This document shows, piece after piece, positions 32,114 to 40,960 of a stretch of DNA of 44,771 bases. A program made the position numbers and the translations under genes. The stretch lies in the NCBI GenBank assembly GCA_002373675.1, contig DFLF01000002.1, positions 1 to 44,771 of the forward strand, read 5' to 3'. The notes under the pieces were generated by a model that was not told the DNA's origin, did not search any database, and was given only the letters and a program-made list of their open reading frames with translations. This DNA is from Pseudobutyrivibrio sp. UBA3626 (GTDB lineage: Bacteria > Bacillota > Clostridia > Lachnospirales > Lachnospiraceae). How positions within the stretch are numbered: the first letter of the stretch is position 1; the number at the start of each line of letters is the position of its first letter.

Positions 32114-32274
32114 TGATGAAACCTCCAATTATTATTAACATTCTCTCTCTATAGGATTAATAGAATAAATATACAATCTATTATAACATAATAATGATAA
32201 AGCTGATACAATGCTATATAATATAATAGTAAGAATAGATGTGATAAATACAATGTGATAAAAGAGGTTGTATT

Positions 32275-34257
32275 ATGAAAGCAGATTTTAAATTACATTC
32301 ACAATATGAGCCCACAGGTGATCAACCACAAGCTATAGAAAAGCTTGTCAAAGGTTTTAAAGATGGCAATCAGATGGAAACACTTCTAGGTGTTACTGGT
32401 TCTGGTAAGACATTTACCATGGCAAATGTAATAGCAGCACTTGGAAAGCCTACGCTGATACTATCTCATAATAAGACATTAGCTGCACAGCTTTATTCTG
32501 AGATGAAAGAGTTCTTCCCAGAGAATGCGGTGGAGTATTTTGTATCATATTATGACTACTATCAGCCAGAAGCTTATGTGGCATCCACTGATACATATAT
32601 TGCCAAGGATTCTTCTATTAATGATGAAATAGATAAACTTAGACTCTCTGCTACAGCATCCCTGGCTGAACGAAGAGATGTAATAGTAGTATCATCTGTG
32701 TCATGTATATATGGAATTGGATCACCAGAAGATTACGAGAATCTGATGGTATCTCTTAGACCGGGAGACTTGAAAGATAGAGACCAGGTTATTAGAGAGC
32801 TTATTGATATGCAGTACGTAAGAAATGATATGGATTTTGCACGAGGTACATTTAGAGTTAGAGGTGATGTGCTTGAGATTTACCCTGCTAATATATCAGA
32901 GTATGCATATAGGGTAGAATTTTTTGGGGATGAGATAGATAGAATAGTTGTTATAGACACAATAACACATGCGGTAAAAAAGGAAATGAATCATGTGGCA
33001 ATATTTCCTGCATCTCACTATGTAGTGCCAAAAGAGAAGATAGAGGCAGCATGTAAGGAGATTGAAGTTGAGTTAGATGAGCGGGTTAAGTATTTCAAAT
33101 CAGAAGATAAATTAATTGAAGCTCAACGAATAAGTGAGAGAACTAATTATGATATTGAGATGTTAAGAGAGACAGGTTTTTGTAGCGGAATTGAGAATTA
33201 CTCATGGTATTTAACCAGTCAGAGAAAAAAGGGGATGCCAGAGACATTAATAGATTATTTTGGAGATGATTTTCTTATTATAGTAGACGAATCCCACATT
33301 ACGCTTCCACAGGTTAGAGGAATGTACGCTGGAAACCTTTCAAGAAAGAATTCCCTAATTGATTATGGCTTTAGACTTCCTTCTTCGAGAGAGAACAGAC
33401 CTCTTAACTTTGAAGAATTCGAAAGCAAAATTGACCAAATGTTATTTGTATCTGCCACACCTGGGGATTATGAGAGAGAGCATGAGCTTCTTTATGCAGA
33501 GCAGATAATCAGACCTACAGGGCTTCTTGATCCAGAGATTTCAATTCATCCTGTAGAAGGACAAATTGATGATCTTATTGGAGAGATTAGAAGTACAACT
33601 GATGCTGGTTTTAAGACATTAGTTACAACTCTTACCAAAAGAATGGCAGAAGATCTTACAACCTATATGCAGGAACTTGGAATAAAAGTCAAGTATCTGC
33701 ATTCAGACATTGATACTTTAGAAAGGACTGAGATAATCAGAGACTTAAGATTAGGAGTATTTGATGTGCTTGTTGGAATCAATCTCCTTCGAGAGGGACT
33801 TGATATACCAGAGATTGCGCTTGTGGCAATTCTAGATGCTGACAAAGAGGGATTTCTTCGTTCTGAGACTTCGCTTATTCAGACAATAGGTAGAGCAGCA
33901 CGTAATACAGAAGGTCGCGTAATTATGTATGCAGATATGATTACAGATTCAATGAAGTCAGCAATTGATGAGACTAACAGACGTCGAGAGATTCAGAAGC
34001 AATATAATGAAGAACATAACATTACACCAACCACTATTAAGAAAGCAGTTCAGGATCAAATTAGCATTTACAAGGAAATAGCTGCAGAAGATAACGAGAT
34101 GCTTACAGGTGTTGATGCAATGGATAAAGAAGAACTTGAAGCTCTAATTAAGAAACTTACTGATAAGATGGGTAAAGCTGCAGCCGACCTTAACTTCGAG
34201 CTTGCAGCAGACTACAGAGACCAGGTAATTGAGCTTAAGAATTTATGTGATTCTTAG
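32275..34257 (+). CDS. uvrB: UvrABC nucleotide-excision repair subunit UvrB
   Basis: This 660-residue damage-recognition helicase works with UvrA and UvrC. Landmarks are Walker A GVTGSGKTFTMAN, the beta-hairpin region SYYDYYQPEAYV, the Walker B-like FLIIVDESH, LFVSATPG, the helicase motif GINLLREGLDIPE, QTIGRAARN and the C-terminal UVR motif (about 620-655; AAADLNFELAADYRDQVIEL). Length is normal. AAGAGG precedes the ATG. uvrA is not in the window. The gene converges with a GGDEF gene 20 bases away, and no clear terminator lies between them. Confidence 0.98.
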   Translation: MKADFKLHSQYEPTGDQPQAIEKLVKGFKDGNQMETLLGVTGSGKTFTMANVIAALGKPTLILSHNKTLAAQLYSEMKEFFPENAVEYFVSYYDYYQPEAYVASTDTYIAKDSSINDEIDKLRLSATASLAERRDVIVVSSVSCIYGIGSPEDYENLMVSLRPGDLKDRDQVIRELIDMQYVRNDMDFARGTFRVRGDVLEIYPANISEYAYRVEFFGDEIDRIVVIDTITHAVKKEMNHVAIFPASHYVVPKEKIEAACKEIEVELDERVKYFKSEDKLIEAQRISERTNYDIEMLRETGFCSGIENYSWYLTSQRKKGMPETLIDYFGDDFLIIVDESHITLPQVRGMYAGNLSRKNSLIDYGFRLPSSRENRPLNFEEFESKIDQMLFVSATPGDYEREHELLYAEQIIRPTGLLDPEISIHPVEGQIDDLIGEIRSTTDAGFKTLVTTLTKRMAEDLTTYMQELGIKVKYLHSDIDTLERTEIIRDLRLGVFDVLVGINLLREGLDIPEIALVAILDADKEGFLRSETSLIQTIGRAARNTEGRVIMYADMITDSMKSAIDETNRRREIQKQYNEEHNITPTTIKKAVQDQISIYKEIAAEDNEMLTGVDAMDKEELEALIKKLTDKMGKAAADLNFELAADYRDQVIELKNLCDS

Positions 34258-34276
34258 TATCATTAATTCGTTTTGT

Positions 34277-35179
34277 TTATCTTAGGAGTACGGCTTTTTT
34301 ACGTGAATACATTTCGCCCATATATTGGTCTTTACCTTTTTTCTTCGCTTTGTAGAGAATGTCATCTGCCTGACGAATCATAAGGCGAAGGTCGTCATTT
34401 AGCAGGACTTTGCCGTGTGTGTATCCAGCTGAGAATTGTATGTCGAGTTTGCTATCTTCGTTGTTGATATCTGATACAGCCTGCTTGAAGGAACTTAACT
34501 TATCCTTGAATTCATCCTCAGAGATGTCAGGATATATTACTACGAATTCATCTCCGCCGTATCTATAACAATAATCATTTCCAAATACTTTGGTAAGGCA
34601 ATTCCCGATACTGCTTAGCACATAATCGCCTGTCATATGTCCATTATTGTCGTTGACGCTCTTAAAATCATCCACATCAAGAATCATGGCGTGGAGATAC
34701 TGGTTTTTGTAGCTGTCATATTCCCGTCTCATGGCAAAACGATTCTTTACTCCTGTAAGTGAATCATAGGTAGTGGCCGCCTCAAGGGATATATTATCAT
34801 CTTTGAGAATCTGATTAATCTCAAGAAGCTCATTCTCGGAACTCTCTTTCTTGTCATGTAAATGTCCTATGAATATCACACTGAGAACGACACCTATGAT
34901 TACAACAATAAGTTTATGTATATTGGTATCTTCATAATATATGAAGCTATGGTTCTTCGAGAAGAAGAACATAGAGTATAGTATCATAATAGAGCCACTT
35001 ATGATGCCTGCGCTGTATCCGTATATGGAGGCAAATACGATTAGAACCGTAATAAGTATCATATTGGGATTAGGCACATCGAATACATATACGATGATTG
35101 CCATAACAATCATAACTATTGCATCTATAATACATCCGACGGTTTTGTTTTGTTCTATTTTACGAATTAAATCGGACAT
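34277..35179 (-). CDS. Membrane diguanylate cyclase (GGDEF)
   Basis: This 300-residue protein has four or five hydrophobic segments in residues 12-105, a short coiled linker (KKESSENELLEINQIL) and a GGDEF domain from about 135. The active-site loop is intact (RYGGDEFVVIYP), and the metal-binding region DVDDFKSVNDNNGH is present. The inhibitory I-site R-x-x-D five residues before the loop is absent (FGND instead), so product inhibition at that site is not expected. It should make c-di-GMP, the opposite activity of the EAL protein at 16532. It lies just upstream of nothing else on its strand; the PAP2 gene precedes it by 20 bases and may share its transcript. Confidence 0.94.
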   Translation of the reverse strand: MSDLIRKIEQNKTVGCIIDAIVMIVMAIIVYVFDVPNPNMILITVLIVFASIYGYSAGIISGSIMILYSMFFFSKNHSFIYYEDTNIHKLIVVIIGVVLSVIFIGHLHDKKESSENELLEINQILKDDNISLEAATTYDSLTGVKNRFAMRREYDSYKNQYLHAMILDVDDFKSVNDNNGHMTGDYVLSSIGNCLTKVFGNDYCYRYGGDEFVVIYPDISEDEFKDKLSSFKQAVSDINNEDSKLDIQFSAGYTHGKVLLNDDLRLMIRQADDILYKAKKKGKDQYMGEMYSRKKAVLLR

Positions 35180-35199
35180 GATATATGCCTCCTGTTACC

Positions 35200-35823
35200 T
35201 TAGGCGGTTTTTCTTTTTCTTTTTACGAAGAAGTACCACACCACCAGACAACCAATAAGCCCGGCAATGATACCGATAATCATACCGCAAAGTACATCGC
35301 TTGGGTAATGAACACAGCGTATTATTCTTGAGATTCCTACGATGAGAGGAATAATGAATAGAGCCCATGCCCATCTTCTCTTCTCCGTAATAAGTACGGA
35401 AGCAAGAGCTGTAATAGCCGCAAAGGTCATGGATGTATGACCGGATGGGAATGATAAATCATCCTCAAGATGTGAGCCTGCATTTGTCCAGTGAATATAA
35501 TAAGTATCCCAGAATGGAGTATTCTGCAATGTCACGTAAGGTCTTAACCTTCCTATTCCCGGCTTAATAAGAACATTTACAAAAAGTAAAGCTAATATAA
35601 AGGCAATTACCATTGCAACTCCGTATTTTCTGGTCTTCTTCGGGAAGCAAAGAATCACCGAAATTGCAAAAACAACGATGTAAGCGATAGCATCTCCCAT
35701 GTGTTGACAAATATCGGCTATACCGATAGTAAACGAGTTCTGGAATTGCCAGAAAAATGTATATAGCGCAGTATCAAATCCATAAAAGAATTGGTCTACC
35801 GCTGAGCCTAGTTGTCCAAACAT
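35200..35823 (-). CDS. PAP2-family membrane phosphatase
   Basis: This 207-residue membrane phosphatase has about five or six hydrophobic helices. The three PAP2 motifs are complete: K-x6-R-P in KPGIGRLRP, PSGH in FPSGHTSMTF and S-R-x5-H-x3-D in SRIIRCVHYPSD. Substrates in this family are undecaprenyl pyrophosphate or phosphatidic-acid-type lipids; which applies cannot be told. The start at 35823 is chosen because AAGGAAG lies just before it; a longer frame from 35985 would have a polar leader with no ribosome binding site. It is followed after 20 bases by the GGDEF gene. It diverges from the EEP-family gene at 36029. Confidence 0.93.
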   Translation of the reverse strand: MFGQLGSAVDQFFYGFDTALYTFFWQFQNSFTIGIADICQHMGDAIAYIVVFAISVILCFPKKTRKYGVAMVIAFILALLFVNVLIKPGIGRLRPYVTLQNTPFWDTYYIHWTNAGSHLEDDLSFPSGHTSMTFAAITALASVLITEKRRWAWALFIIPLIVGISRIIRCVHYPSDVLCGMIIGIIAGLIGCLVVWYFFVKRKRKTA

Positions 35824-36028
35824 ATTATTATCTTCCTTTATTATTAGATTTCCAATTCTTAAAGGGGATGGATGCAACTTGAAATTAAACCATAATATCA
35901 ATATTTTGTCAACTTTGTTATAGCATAGAGCTTTTTTACTTTGATGACTTGAAGCCCACATAAAGTGATGATATAATTTCTTCATATTATAAATGTGTTG
36001 TAGATGTGTTATAAAAAGGGGGTATTTA

Positions 36029-37087
36029 ATGAAGAAGTTTTTAATTGTATTAGCTAGTATAATAGGAGTTCTTGTACTAGCAGTTGCAATATTTCTTGGG
36101 GTGTTTGCAATTAACGAGTATAAGCCAGAGGATGTAGAGAAGGTTGATGTTGAAAATTCTCAGAGTGGAGTTCTTCAAGCAGGAACGCCGCTTTCAATAC
36201 TTACGTTTAATGTTGGATACGGAGCACTTTCTGCAGATCAGGACTGTTACTTTGATGGTGGAAAGACAGTTATACCAGAAAGTGAAGATCTTGTTAAGAA
36301 GAATCTTGATGGAATGTCAACAATACTTTCGCGAGAAAAGGCTGACATTAACTTCTTACAGGAAGTAGATCGTGATGCCAAGAGAAGTTACTATATTGAT
36401 GAACTTCCTATATTCCAGAAGGCTACGGGGCAGTCTTCTATGTTTGCTCCTAACTTTGATGTATTTTACGTTCCATTTAACAAAGGCATGGGCAAAGTTA
36501 AAGCAGGAATAGTAACTATGACAGGCTATGGAGTAACATCTGCTACTCGTTATCAGCTTCCTATATCATTTAGTTGGCCAATATCAATGGTTAATCTTAA
36601 GAGATGCTTGCTAGAAACACGTATTCCAATTCAAGGAAGTGATAAAGAATTAGTTCTTGTTAATCTACATCTAGAGGCGTATGATTCTGGCGAAGGTAAG
36701 ATTGCACAGACTAAGCAGCTTATGGATTTACTCTCTAAGGAATATAAGCAGGGCAATTATGTTATAGCAGGTGGCGATTTTAATCAGACATTTGAGCCTG
36801 TTGCAAATTCCTTCCCATTAACAGAGGATACGAAGAAAAATAATAAGTGGGCTCCAGGTATAATAAATAATTCGGACCTGGCTGAAGGATTCTCATTTGC
36901 AGTTGCAGACAATGTGGCTACATGTAGATTAGACGACCATGCATTGGATGCTACAACGCAATTATATATTATAGATGGATTTATCGTATCTAATAATGTG
37001 ACTGTTAATGAGATTAAGAATCTTGATGAGAAATTCGCTTACACGGACCATAACCCTGTTAAGATGAGTTTTACTTTACAACAGTAA
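36029..37087 (+). CDS. Membrane-anchored endonuclease/exonuclease/phosphatase-family protein
   Basis: This is a 352-residue protein with an N-terminal hydrophobic helix (about 3-28) and an extracellular EEP domain. Family motifs are SILTFNVGYG, NFLQEVDRDA (catalytic glutamate), LVNLHLEAY, IAGGDFNQTF and YTDHNPVKM (final D-H). Members include DNases, sphingomyelinases and inositol phosphatases, so the substrate is open. An outer-surface phosphodiesterase or nuclease is plausible. The start at 36029 follows AAAAGGGGG. The gene is monocistronic and ends at a hairpin terminator at 37121. Confidence 0.88.
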   Translation: MKKFLIVLASIIGVLVLAVAIFLGVFAINEYKPEDVEKVDVENSQSGVLQAGTPLSILTFNVGYGALSADQDCYFDGGKTVIPESEDLVKKNLDGMSTILSREKADINFLQEVDRDAKRSYYIDELPIFQKATGQSSMFAPNFDVFYVPFNKGMGKVKAGIVTMTGYGVTSATRYQLPISFSWPISMVNLKRCLLETRIPIQGSDKELVLVNLHLEAYDSGEGKIAQTKQLMDLLSKEYKQGNYVIAGGDFNQTFEPVANSFPLTEDTKKNNKWAPGIINNSDLAEGFSFAVADNVATCRLDDHALDATTQLYIIDGFIVSNNVTVNEIKNLDEKFAYTDHNPVKMSFTLQQ

Positions 37088-37120
37088 CTGTAATATGTTA
37101 GTGTAAAATGCATAACATTA

Positions 37121-37157
37121 AAGGGCTTCGGGGAATAAGTGGTTCCTGAAGCCTTTT
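37121..37157 (+). terminator. Intrinsic terminator after the EEP-family gene
   Basis: GGCTTC (37124-37129) pairs with GAAGCC (37148-37153), with GGAA/TTCC as inner pairing (about 37132-37146). AAA before and TTTTG after extend the stem. Confidence 0.82.
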
Positions 37158-37218
37158 GTTTGGTGAGAGAATAGCAGGTTCTCAGATGGATTTTAAAGAT
37201 AGAAGGAGTTAATAATTA

Positions 37219-38001
37219 ATGAAGAAAAAATTTTTAATCATGTTAATGGTTATGATTGTAACGGTTCTAATTGGTGGATGTACTAATAGTGATAATAAAA
37301 AAATAGATAGAATTGGCATAATAGGAGCTATGGATGAAGAGGTTAATCCCCTTAAGGATGCATTGGAAGGCACGAAGACCAATAAGATTGCAGGTATGGA
37401 ATTTTATGAGGGTAAGCTTAGCGGTAAAGATGTAGTTGTTGTAAAATGTGGAATGGGCAAGGTAAATGCCGGAATATGCGCCAATACACTTATTAATGAT
37501 TACGGATGTATAGGTATTATTAACACCGGCGTTGCCGGCTCTTTGGATAATCAGTTGAATATAGGAGATATAGTGGTATCAACTGACGCAGTACAGCACG
37601 ATTTTAACGTAGAGAAAATAGGATTTGCAAAGGGGGAAATCCCTTATACCGGATTATATGCATTTCCGGCTGACGAGACAGTGAGAAATCTGGCTGTAGA
37701 GGCAGCAAAAGCTGTTGTTCCTAACGCACATGTCTATGAGGGTAGAGTATGTTCGGGAGATCAGTTCATATCTACCAATGAGCAGAAAGAAAAGATTAAA
37801 GCTGATTTCGGGGGTATGTGCGCAGAGATGGAAGGTGCAGCAATTGCCCAAGCTTGTTATCTTAACAATACACCATTTGTAGTTATTCGTGCTATCTCTG
37901 ATAAGTCAGATGCTTCTCAGGCTGTTGAGTTTGAGACCTTTAAGAAAGAAGCGGCACATGACGCTACAAAGATAATAAAATATATGGTAGAGCGTATGTA
38001 A
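37219..38001 (+). CDS. Lipoprotein-type MTA/SAH nucleosidase
   Basis: This 260-residue protein has the full 5'-methylthioadenosine/S-adenosylhomocysteine nucleosidase fold: IGIIGAMDEEVNPLK at the domain start, GMGKVNAG, then CAEMEGAAIAQACY and FVVIRAISDKSD. The three known catalytic residues of this family (E in MDEEV, E in MEGAA, D in ISDKSD) are present. Unlike the usual cytoplasmic enzyme it begins with a signal peptide and lipobox (LIGGC, cysteine 21), which predicts a lipid anchor on the outer face of the membrane. It could salvage extracellular nucleosides or affect autoinducer precursors; both are inference. GAAGGAG precedes the start. It is convergent with a decayed 5'-nucleotidase gene. 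Confidence 0.92.
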   Translation: MKKKFLIMLMVMIVTVLIGGCTNSDNKKIDRIGIIGAMDEEVNPLKDALEGTKTNKIAGMEFYEGKLSGKDVVVVKCGMGKVNAGICANTLINDYGCIGIINTGVAGSLDNQLNIGDIVVSTDAVQHDFNVEKIGFAKGEIPYTGLYAFPADETVRNLAVEAAKAVVPNAHVYEGRVCSGDQFISTNEQKEKIKADFGGMCAEMEGAAIAQACYLNNTPFVVIRAISDKSDASQAVEFETFKKEAAHDATKIIKYMVERM

Positions 38002-38009
38002 TGACAAAA

Positions 38010-38707
38010 TCATAGTGTCACATCTGTTAATATGAAATATTCCAGACCGCAATCGGATTGGATTACCTTTGCGCCGTCAAAAGCGGTATTGCCTCCTCCG
38101 TGATTGAGAAGAACATGGGTCGCACCTCCTCCTATATATTTTTTGTTAGGGTCAATCGGTTCTCCATTAATGCGTACATTACTCACTCTTCTTGGTCCTT
38201 CAATACCTACAAGTGTACCTTGTTCATTAGCAACACAAGGCGAAGCAATGCCGGTATTTATCTCAAGGGTTATACCGGACACCTGCAAAAAGGGACCCTG
38301 TTCTTGAGGAAGCTCTTTAGCACCCCATTCGAGAGCATCTAGTATCTGTTGTCCCGTTGCTTCTATAGTGCATATCGTGTCATTAAACGGAAGTACATCG
38401 ATTATATCTTCGTAGGTTATATCACCTTTTTCTCGGGGTCATTCGTTGTAAGTTCTACTGAAGAGGTGGCTACTTTTTGTTTTAGAATTGCTTCAAGCTC
38501 CTGCATCTTTTTGTTAACTATGCTTTCAAACTTGTTAGAAGAAATTATCCATACCATAGTCAAACTCGTGGTTGCCGGGAATTGCCACATCATATCCTGC
38601 TTCATTCATGATATCAACTATTGCTTCGCCATGTGTAAATGAGCCGATAATGTCTCCTTGAATTGCATCACCGTCATCTACCAGAATAGTCTCATATCCT
38701 TCTTTTC
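38010..38707 (-). pseudogene. Decayed 5'-nucleotidase (UshA-type)
   Basis: Read on the minus strand, three pieces of one 5'-nucleotidase are recognisable. From about 38705, GYETILVDDGDAIQGDIIGS and then AIPGNHEFDYGM belong to the metallophosphatase domain. Around 38550-38410, EAILKQKVATSSVELTTNDP belongs to the middle. From about 38400 to 38010, TYEDIIDVLPFNDTICTI and YIGGGATHVLLNHGGGNTAF are the C-terminal nucleotide-binding domain. Stops and a frame change separate the pieces, the signal peptide and first metal motif are missing, and most of the domain between NHEFD and the middle piece is deleted. An intact enzyme would need about 500 residues; this region could hold at most 232. Confidence 0.88.
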
Positions 38708-38785
38708 ACTTGCTTTTCCTTCCTTTCGAAAGAATAATACGATGTTTTGATTCTAGCATAGTTGATACAGCCATTCAACAATTTA

Positions 38786-39160
38786 CTAGGGTTGACAAGG
38801 TCGAGTCAGCATAGCAAAGCTGGTCGCTCCGAAGTCATCAAACCTAACCCAATAATTATCCAGATTATTGTTGCCGTTGTTTTTCCTGATATACTCATCG
38901 AAGTTGAATGAATCCATGCCAATAGCACGAAGATGTTCTTTGTATAACATACATCCTTCATCCATGGTTCGCCGTAAGAAGAACTCATTGATATTTCCAT
39001 AGGAAACACCATATAGAGCAAGCTCCGGAGGGAAAAGCTTTGTATTGTTCAAATCTTCATAATGTGTTAGATGTCTATTCTCGATTGTAAAGTCTAAAAG
39101 AGGTGTTTCTAAGTAATATAGAGTTCCTTTTAGATTATTAATGAATCTTGGTTCTGACAT
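38786..39160 (-). CDS. Small partner protein of the HipA-like kinase, unknown function
   Basis: This 124-residue protein starts within the last codons of the kinase gene (overlap of 23 bases), so the two are coupled. It is mostly soluble, with YYLETPLLDFTIENRHLTHY at the start and FDEYIRKNNGNNNLDNYWVRF near the end. A D/N-x-Y-W-V motif like this is, from memory, frequent in small proteins next to HipA-like kinases in Firmicutes. It could be an antitoxin, the kinase substrate, or a split part of the kinase comparable to HipS in HipBST systems. None of these is shown by sequence alone. The ATG at 39160 is chosen because the next in-frame ATG upstream (39181) would extend deeper into the kinase gene. 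Confidence 0.72.
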   Translation of the reverse strand: MSEPRFINNLKGTLYYLETPLLDFTIENRHLTHYEDLNNTKLFPPELALYGVSYGNINEFFLRRTMDEGCMLYKEHLRAIGMDSFNFDEYIRKNNGNNNLDNYWVRFDDFGATSFAMLTRPCQP

Positions 39161-40409
39161 AGTCTGACATTCTCCTTTCATATTCTAAGGCATATTCCGT
39201 TGTCAGAATATCCGGGTAAGTCAAATCCTGTAGTGCGGGATATATATTTGACAAATCAAATTCTTCATTAAGCATTATAATCATATCAAAAGGGTCTTCG
39301 CCGTAAGGCGCCACATAGACATTTCGCATAGCTTCGTCAAATGTGTTGTAACTATCTCTATAATAATCATTTTCGAAAAGCCCCATTCCATTGTCGAATA
39401 CAAGAGGTATTTCGTATCTTGTGCTATGGGCGTTGTAGAATAGACCGAAGTTTCTTGTGTGCCGGTCTACATTACCGATAAGGCAATCTATTATTGCAAG
39501 GTCTAACATATACTTAAGGGTGTCTTTGTATTCAAGTCTTCCGATTACAGATAGTTGCTTCGCGCACCATTTAAGCTTGGATATTGAGTCTAATGCAATA
39601 AAATCTTCATCTTTTGTTGACAAGCCTTGTCTGTTGAGTAGACTTTCAAACGATATAAATGTATATCCGTCTAATTCGAAATTCTCAGAGTAAACACCTT
39701 CATAGCTTTTCCCTTCATATATAAAGCGACAGAGTTTTTGTTGGACACATGGAATGGATAGTTGCCTGCATATATCACTTGCAATAACCTCAACAAGGTG
39801 GTCGTTTAGAACTACTCCTGACATGATTGCCTGTGATTTGACGAAATAACGACGATTATGTGTTGTGCCTTTTAATTGATATCCATTAGTATCAGTTCTG
39901 TTTAGTACCTTTTCTTTCTTAGAGAAGAAAAATCTGGGAACAGCTTCGTTGTCATCTGCTACAATAGAATATTTTTCTGCAGATGCATTATCTCTAAGTA
40001 TGTCAATGTCCTCTATTGAATCCGTCATTATGTATTGATTATATGATTTGATTCCTTTTGCTATCTCATAGTATTCATCAAGAAAACTCTGTAGGTCAGT
40101 CCAATTAGGATTATCTATATATCCAAAGGCACGCCTCGACAACTGGGTAGTGTAGTTTATAATTCTAAGAGAGTGCCTTCTGGTATCTAAAGAGATTCGC
40201 GTACATAGCTCACCATCAATATAATAGTCAAGGGTAGATACTTTGTTGGTGCTTCTATTCTTGATTCTTTTGCTGAGAGCCTGCTTGGATATGCCTGCTT
40301 CTAATGCGAGGCTGGATAAGGTCTCACCACTTTTATATCTTCCTATAATAGTATTTAATTGTTCATCACTTAGCTTAGGCTTTCTGCCTGCATTTCTGGT
40401 ATTAGCCAT
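39138..40409 (-). CDS. HipA-like kinase fused to an N-terminal HTH domain
   Basis: This is a 423-residue protein. Residues 10-48 form a resolvase/Hin-like helix-turn-helix (LSDEQLNTIIGRYKSGETLS, then GISKQALSKRI). The rest resembles HipA/CtkA-type serine/threonine kinases: YFVKSQAI (candidate ATP-binding lysine), SFESLLNRQG, the catalytic loop with IGNVDRHTRNFG (D315-R-H) and the metal-binding FDNGMG (from 338). In classical HipBA modules a separate HTH antitoxin binds the promoter; here the HTH is fused to the kinase. A 12-bp palindrome overlapping its -35 element (40445-40456) is a natural operator. AGGAGATG precedes the start. Confidence 0.85.
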   Translation of the reverse strand: MANTRNAGRKPKLSDEQLNTIIGRYKSGETLSSLALEAGISKQALSKRIKNRSTNKVSTLDYYIDGELCTRISLDTRRHSLRIINYTTQLSRRAFGYIDNPNWTDLQSFLDEYYEIAKGIKSYNQYIMTDSIEDIDILRDNASAEKYSIVADDNEAVPRFFFSKKEKVLNRTDTNGYQLKGTTHNRRYFVKSQAIMSGVVLNDHLVEVIASDICRQLSIPCVQQKLCRFIYEGKSYEGVYSENFELDGYTFISFESLLNRQGLSTKDEDFIALDSISKLKWCAKQLSVIGRLEYKDTLKYMLDLAIIDCLIGNVDRHTRNFGLFYNAHSTRYEIPLVFDNGMGLFENDYYRDSYNTFDEAMRNVYVAPYGEDPFDMIIMLNEEFDLSNIYPALQDLTYPDILTTEYALEYERRMSDYVRTKIH

Positions 40410-40428
40410 GGTATCATCTCCTAGAATA

Positions 40429-40458
40429 AGTATATAATAATGAAGACTATTTAGTCAA
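40429..40458 (-). promoter_or_regulatory. Promoter and palindromic operator of the HipA-like kinase gene
   Basis: On the minus strand TTGACT (40458-40453), an 18-nt spacer and TATACT (40434-40429) form a good promoter. The perfect palindrome GACTATTTAGTC (40445-40456) overlaps the -35 element, as expected for autorepression by the fused HTH domain. Confidence 0.65.
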
Positions 40459-40464
40459 CCAATT

Positions 40465-40503
40465 AAAAAGTTGACAAGGGGACGGTCCTTTTGTCAACTT
40501 TTT
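40465..40503. repeat. Palindromic REP-like element
   Basis: AAAAAGTTGACAA (40465-40477) pairs perfectly with TTGTCAACTTTTT (40491-40503), with a GGGGACGGTCC core. I remember very similar palindromes (GGGACGGTCC flanked by GACAA/TTGTC) dispersed in many clostridial genomes, so this is probably one copy of a repeat family. It lies between the kinase promoter and the IS3 left end. Confidence 0.65.
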
Positions 40504-40607
40504 TGAACTTGCTGCTACAATAAAAGTAGACACGGAATGGTAGAAAAAAATTCTCTTTATAGTAAAATATAAGAGGATGAACTACCAGGAAGGAGTCTAC
40601 TTTTATT

Positions 40608-40955
40608 ATGGCAAAGCATAAGAATCCACTGGAAAAAGAATTGTTAATTAGAATGTATCTCAGTGATACAAGTATTAAGCTTACAGACTTTTGCACAAAG
40701 AATAATATCTCTGATAGTGCATTCAGAAAATGGCTTAAGCAGTATGAAGAGGGAGGCCTGGAAGCTTTGGCCAGAGCAGATGCCGAGATTAAGGAGATAC
40801 TACCTGAAGGACTTGATAGAACAGAAGAGAATTATAGAAGAGAAATACTTAAACTACGTATAGAGAATGAAAGGCTTAAAAAAAACTATACTGTGAGGGT
40901 CAACGAGGATGGGGAACAGGAATATGTTCGCCTAAAGCCGAAGAATTCGAAATAA
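40608..40955 (+). CDS. IS3 transposase OrfA
   Basis: This 115-residue protein has an HTH (about 20-55; FCTKNNISDSAFRKWLKQY) and a leucine-zipper-like tail (EILKLRIENERLKKN), the usual IS3 OrfA design for binding the element's ends. Near its end the mRNA reads CTTAAAAAAAAC (about 40876-40886), a slippery A-run. The -1 frame is open from there into orfB, so a frameshifted OrfAB fusion transposase is expected. The ribosome binding site is AGGAAGGAG, some 12 bases before the ATG. Confidence 0.9.
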   Translation: MAKHKNPLEKELLIRMYLSDTSIKLTDFCTKNNISDSAFRKWLKQYEEGGLEALARADAEIKEILPEGLDRTEENYRREILKLRIENERLKKNYTVRVNEDGEQEYVRLKPKNSK

Positions 40956-40960
40956 TCCAA

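Noticed and set aside
31842..32138. Plus-strand open frame of 98 codons
   Set aside because: It is antisense to the Nif11-like gene, which has a good ribosome binding site and a family-like sequence; the plus-strand frame has neither.
38058..38642. Plus-strand open frames of 60-97 codons
   Set aside because: They are antisense to the decayed 5'-nucleotidase, whose fragments are clearly recognisable on the minus strand.
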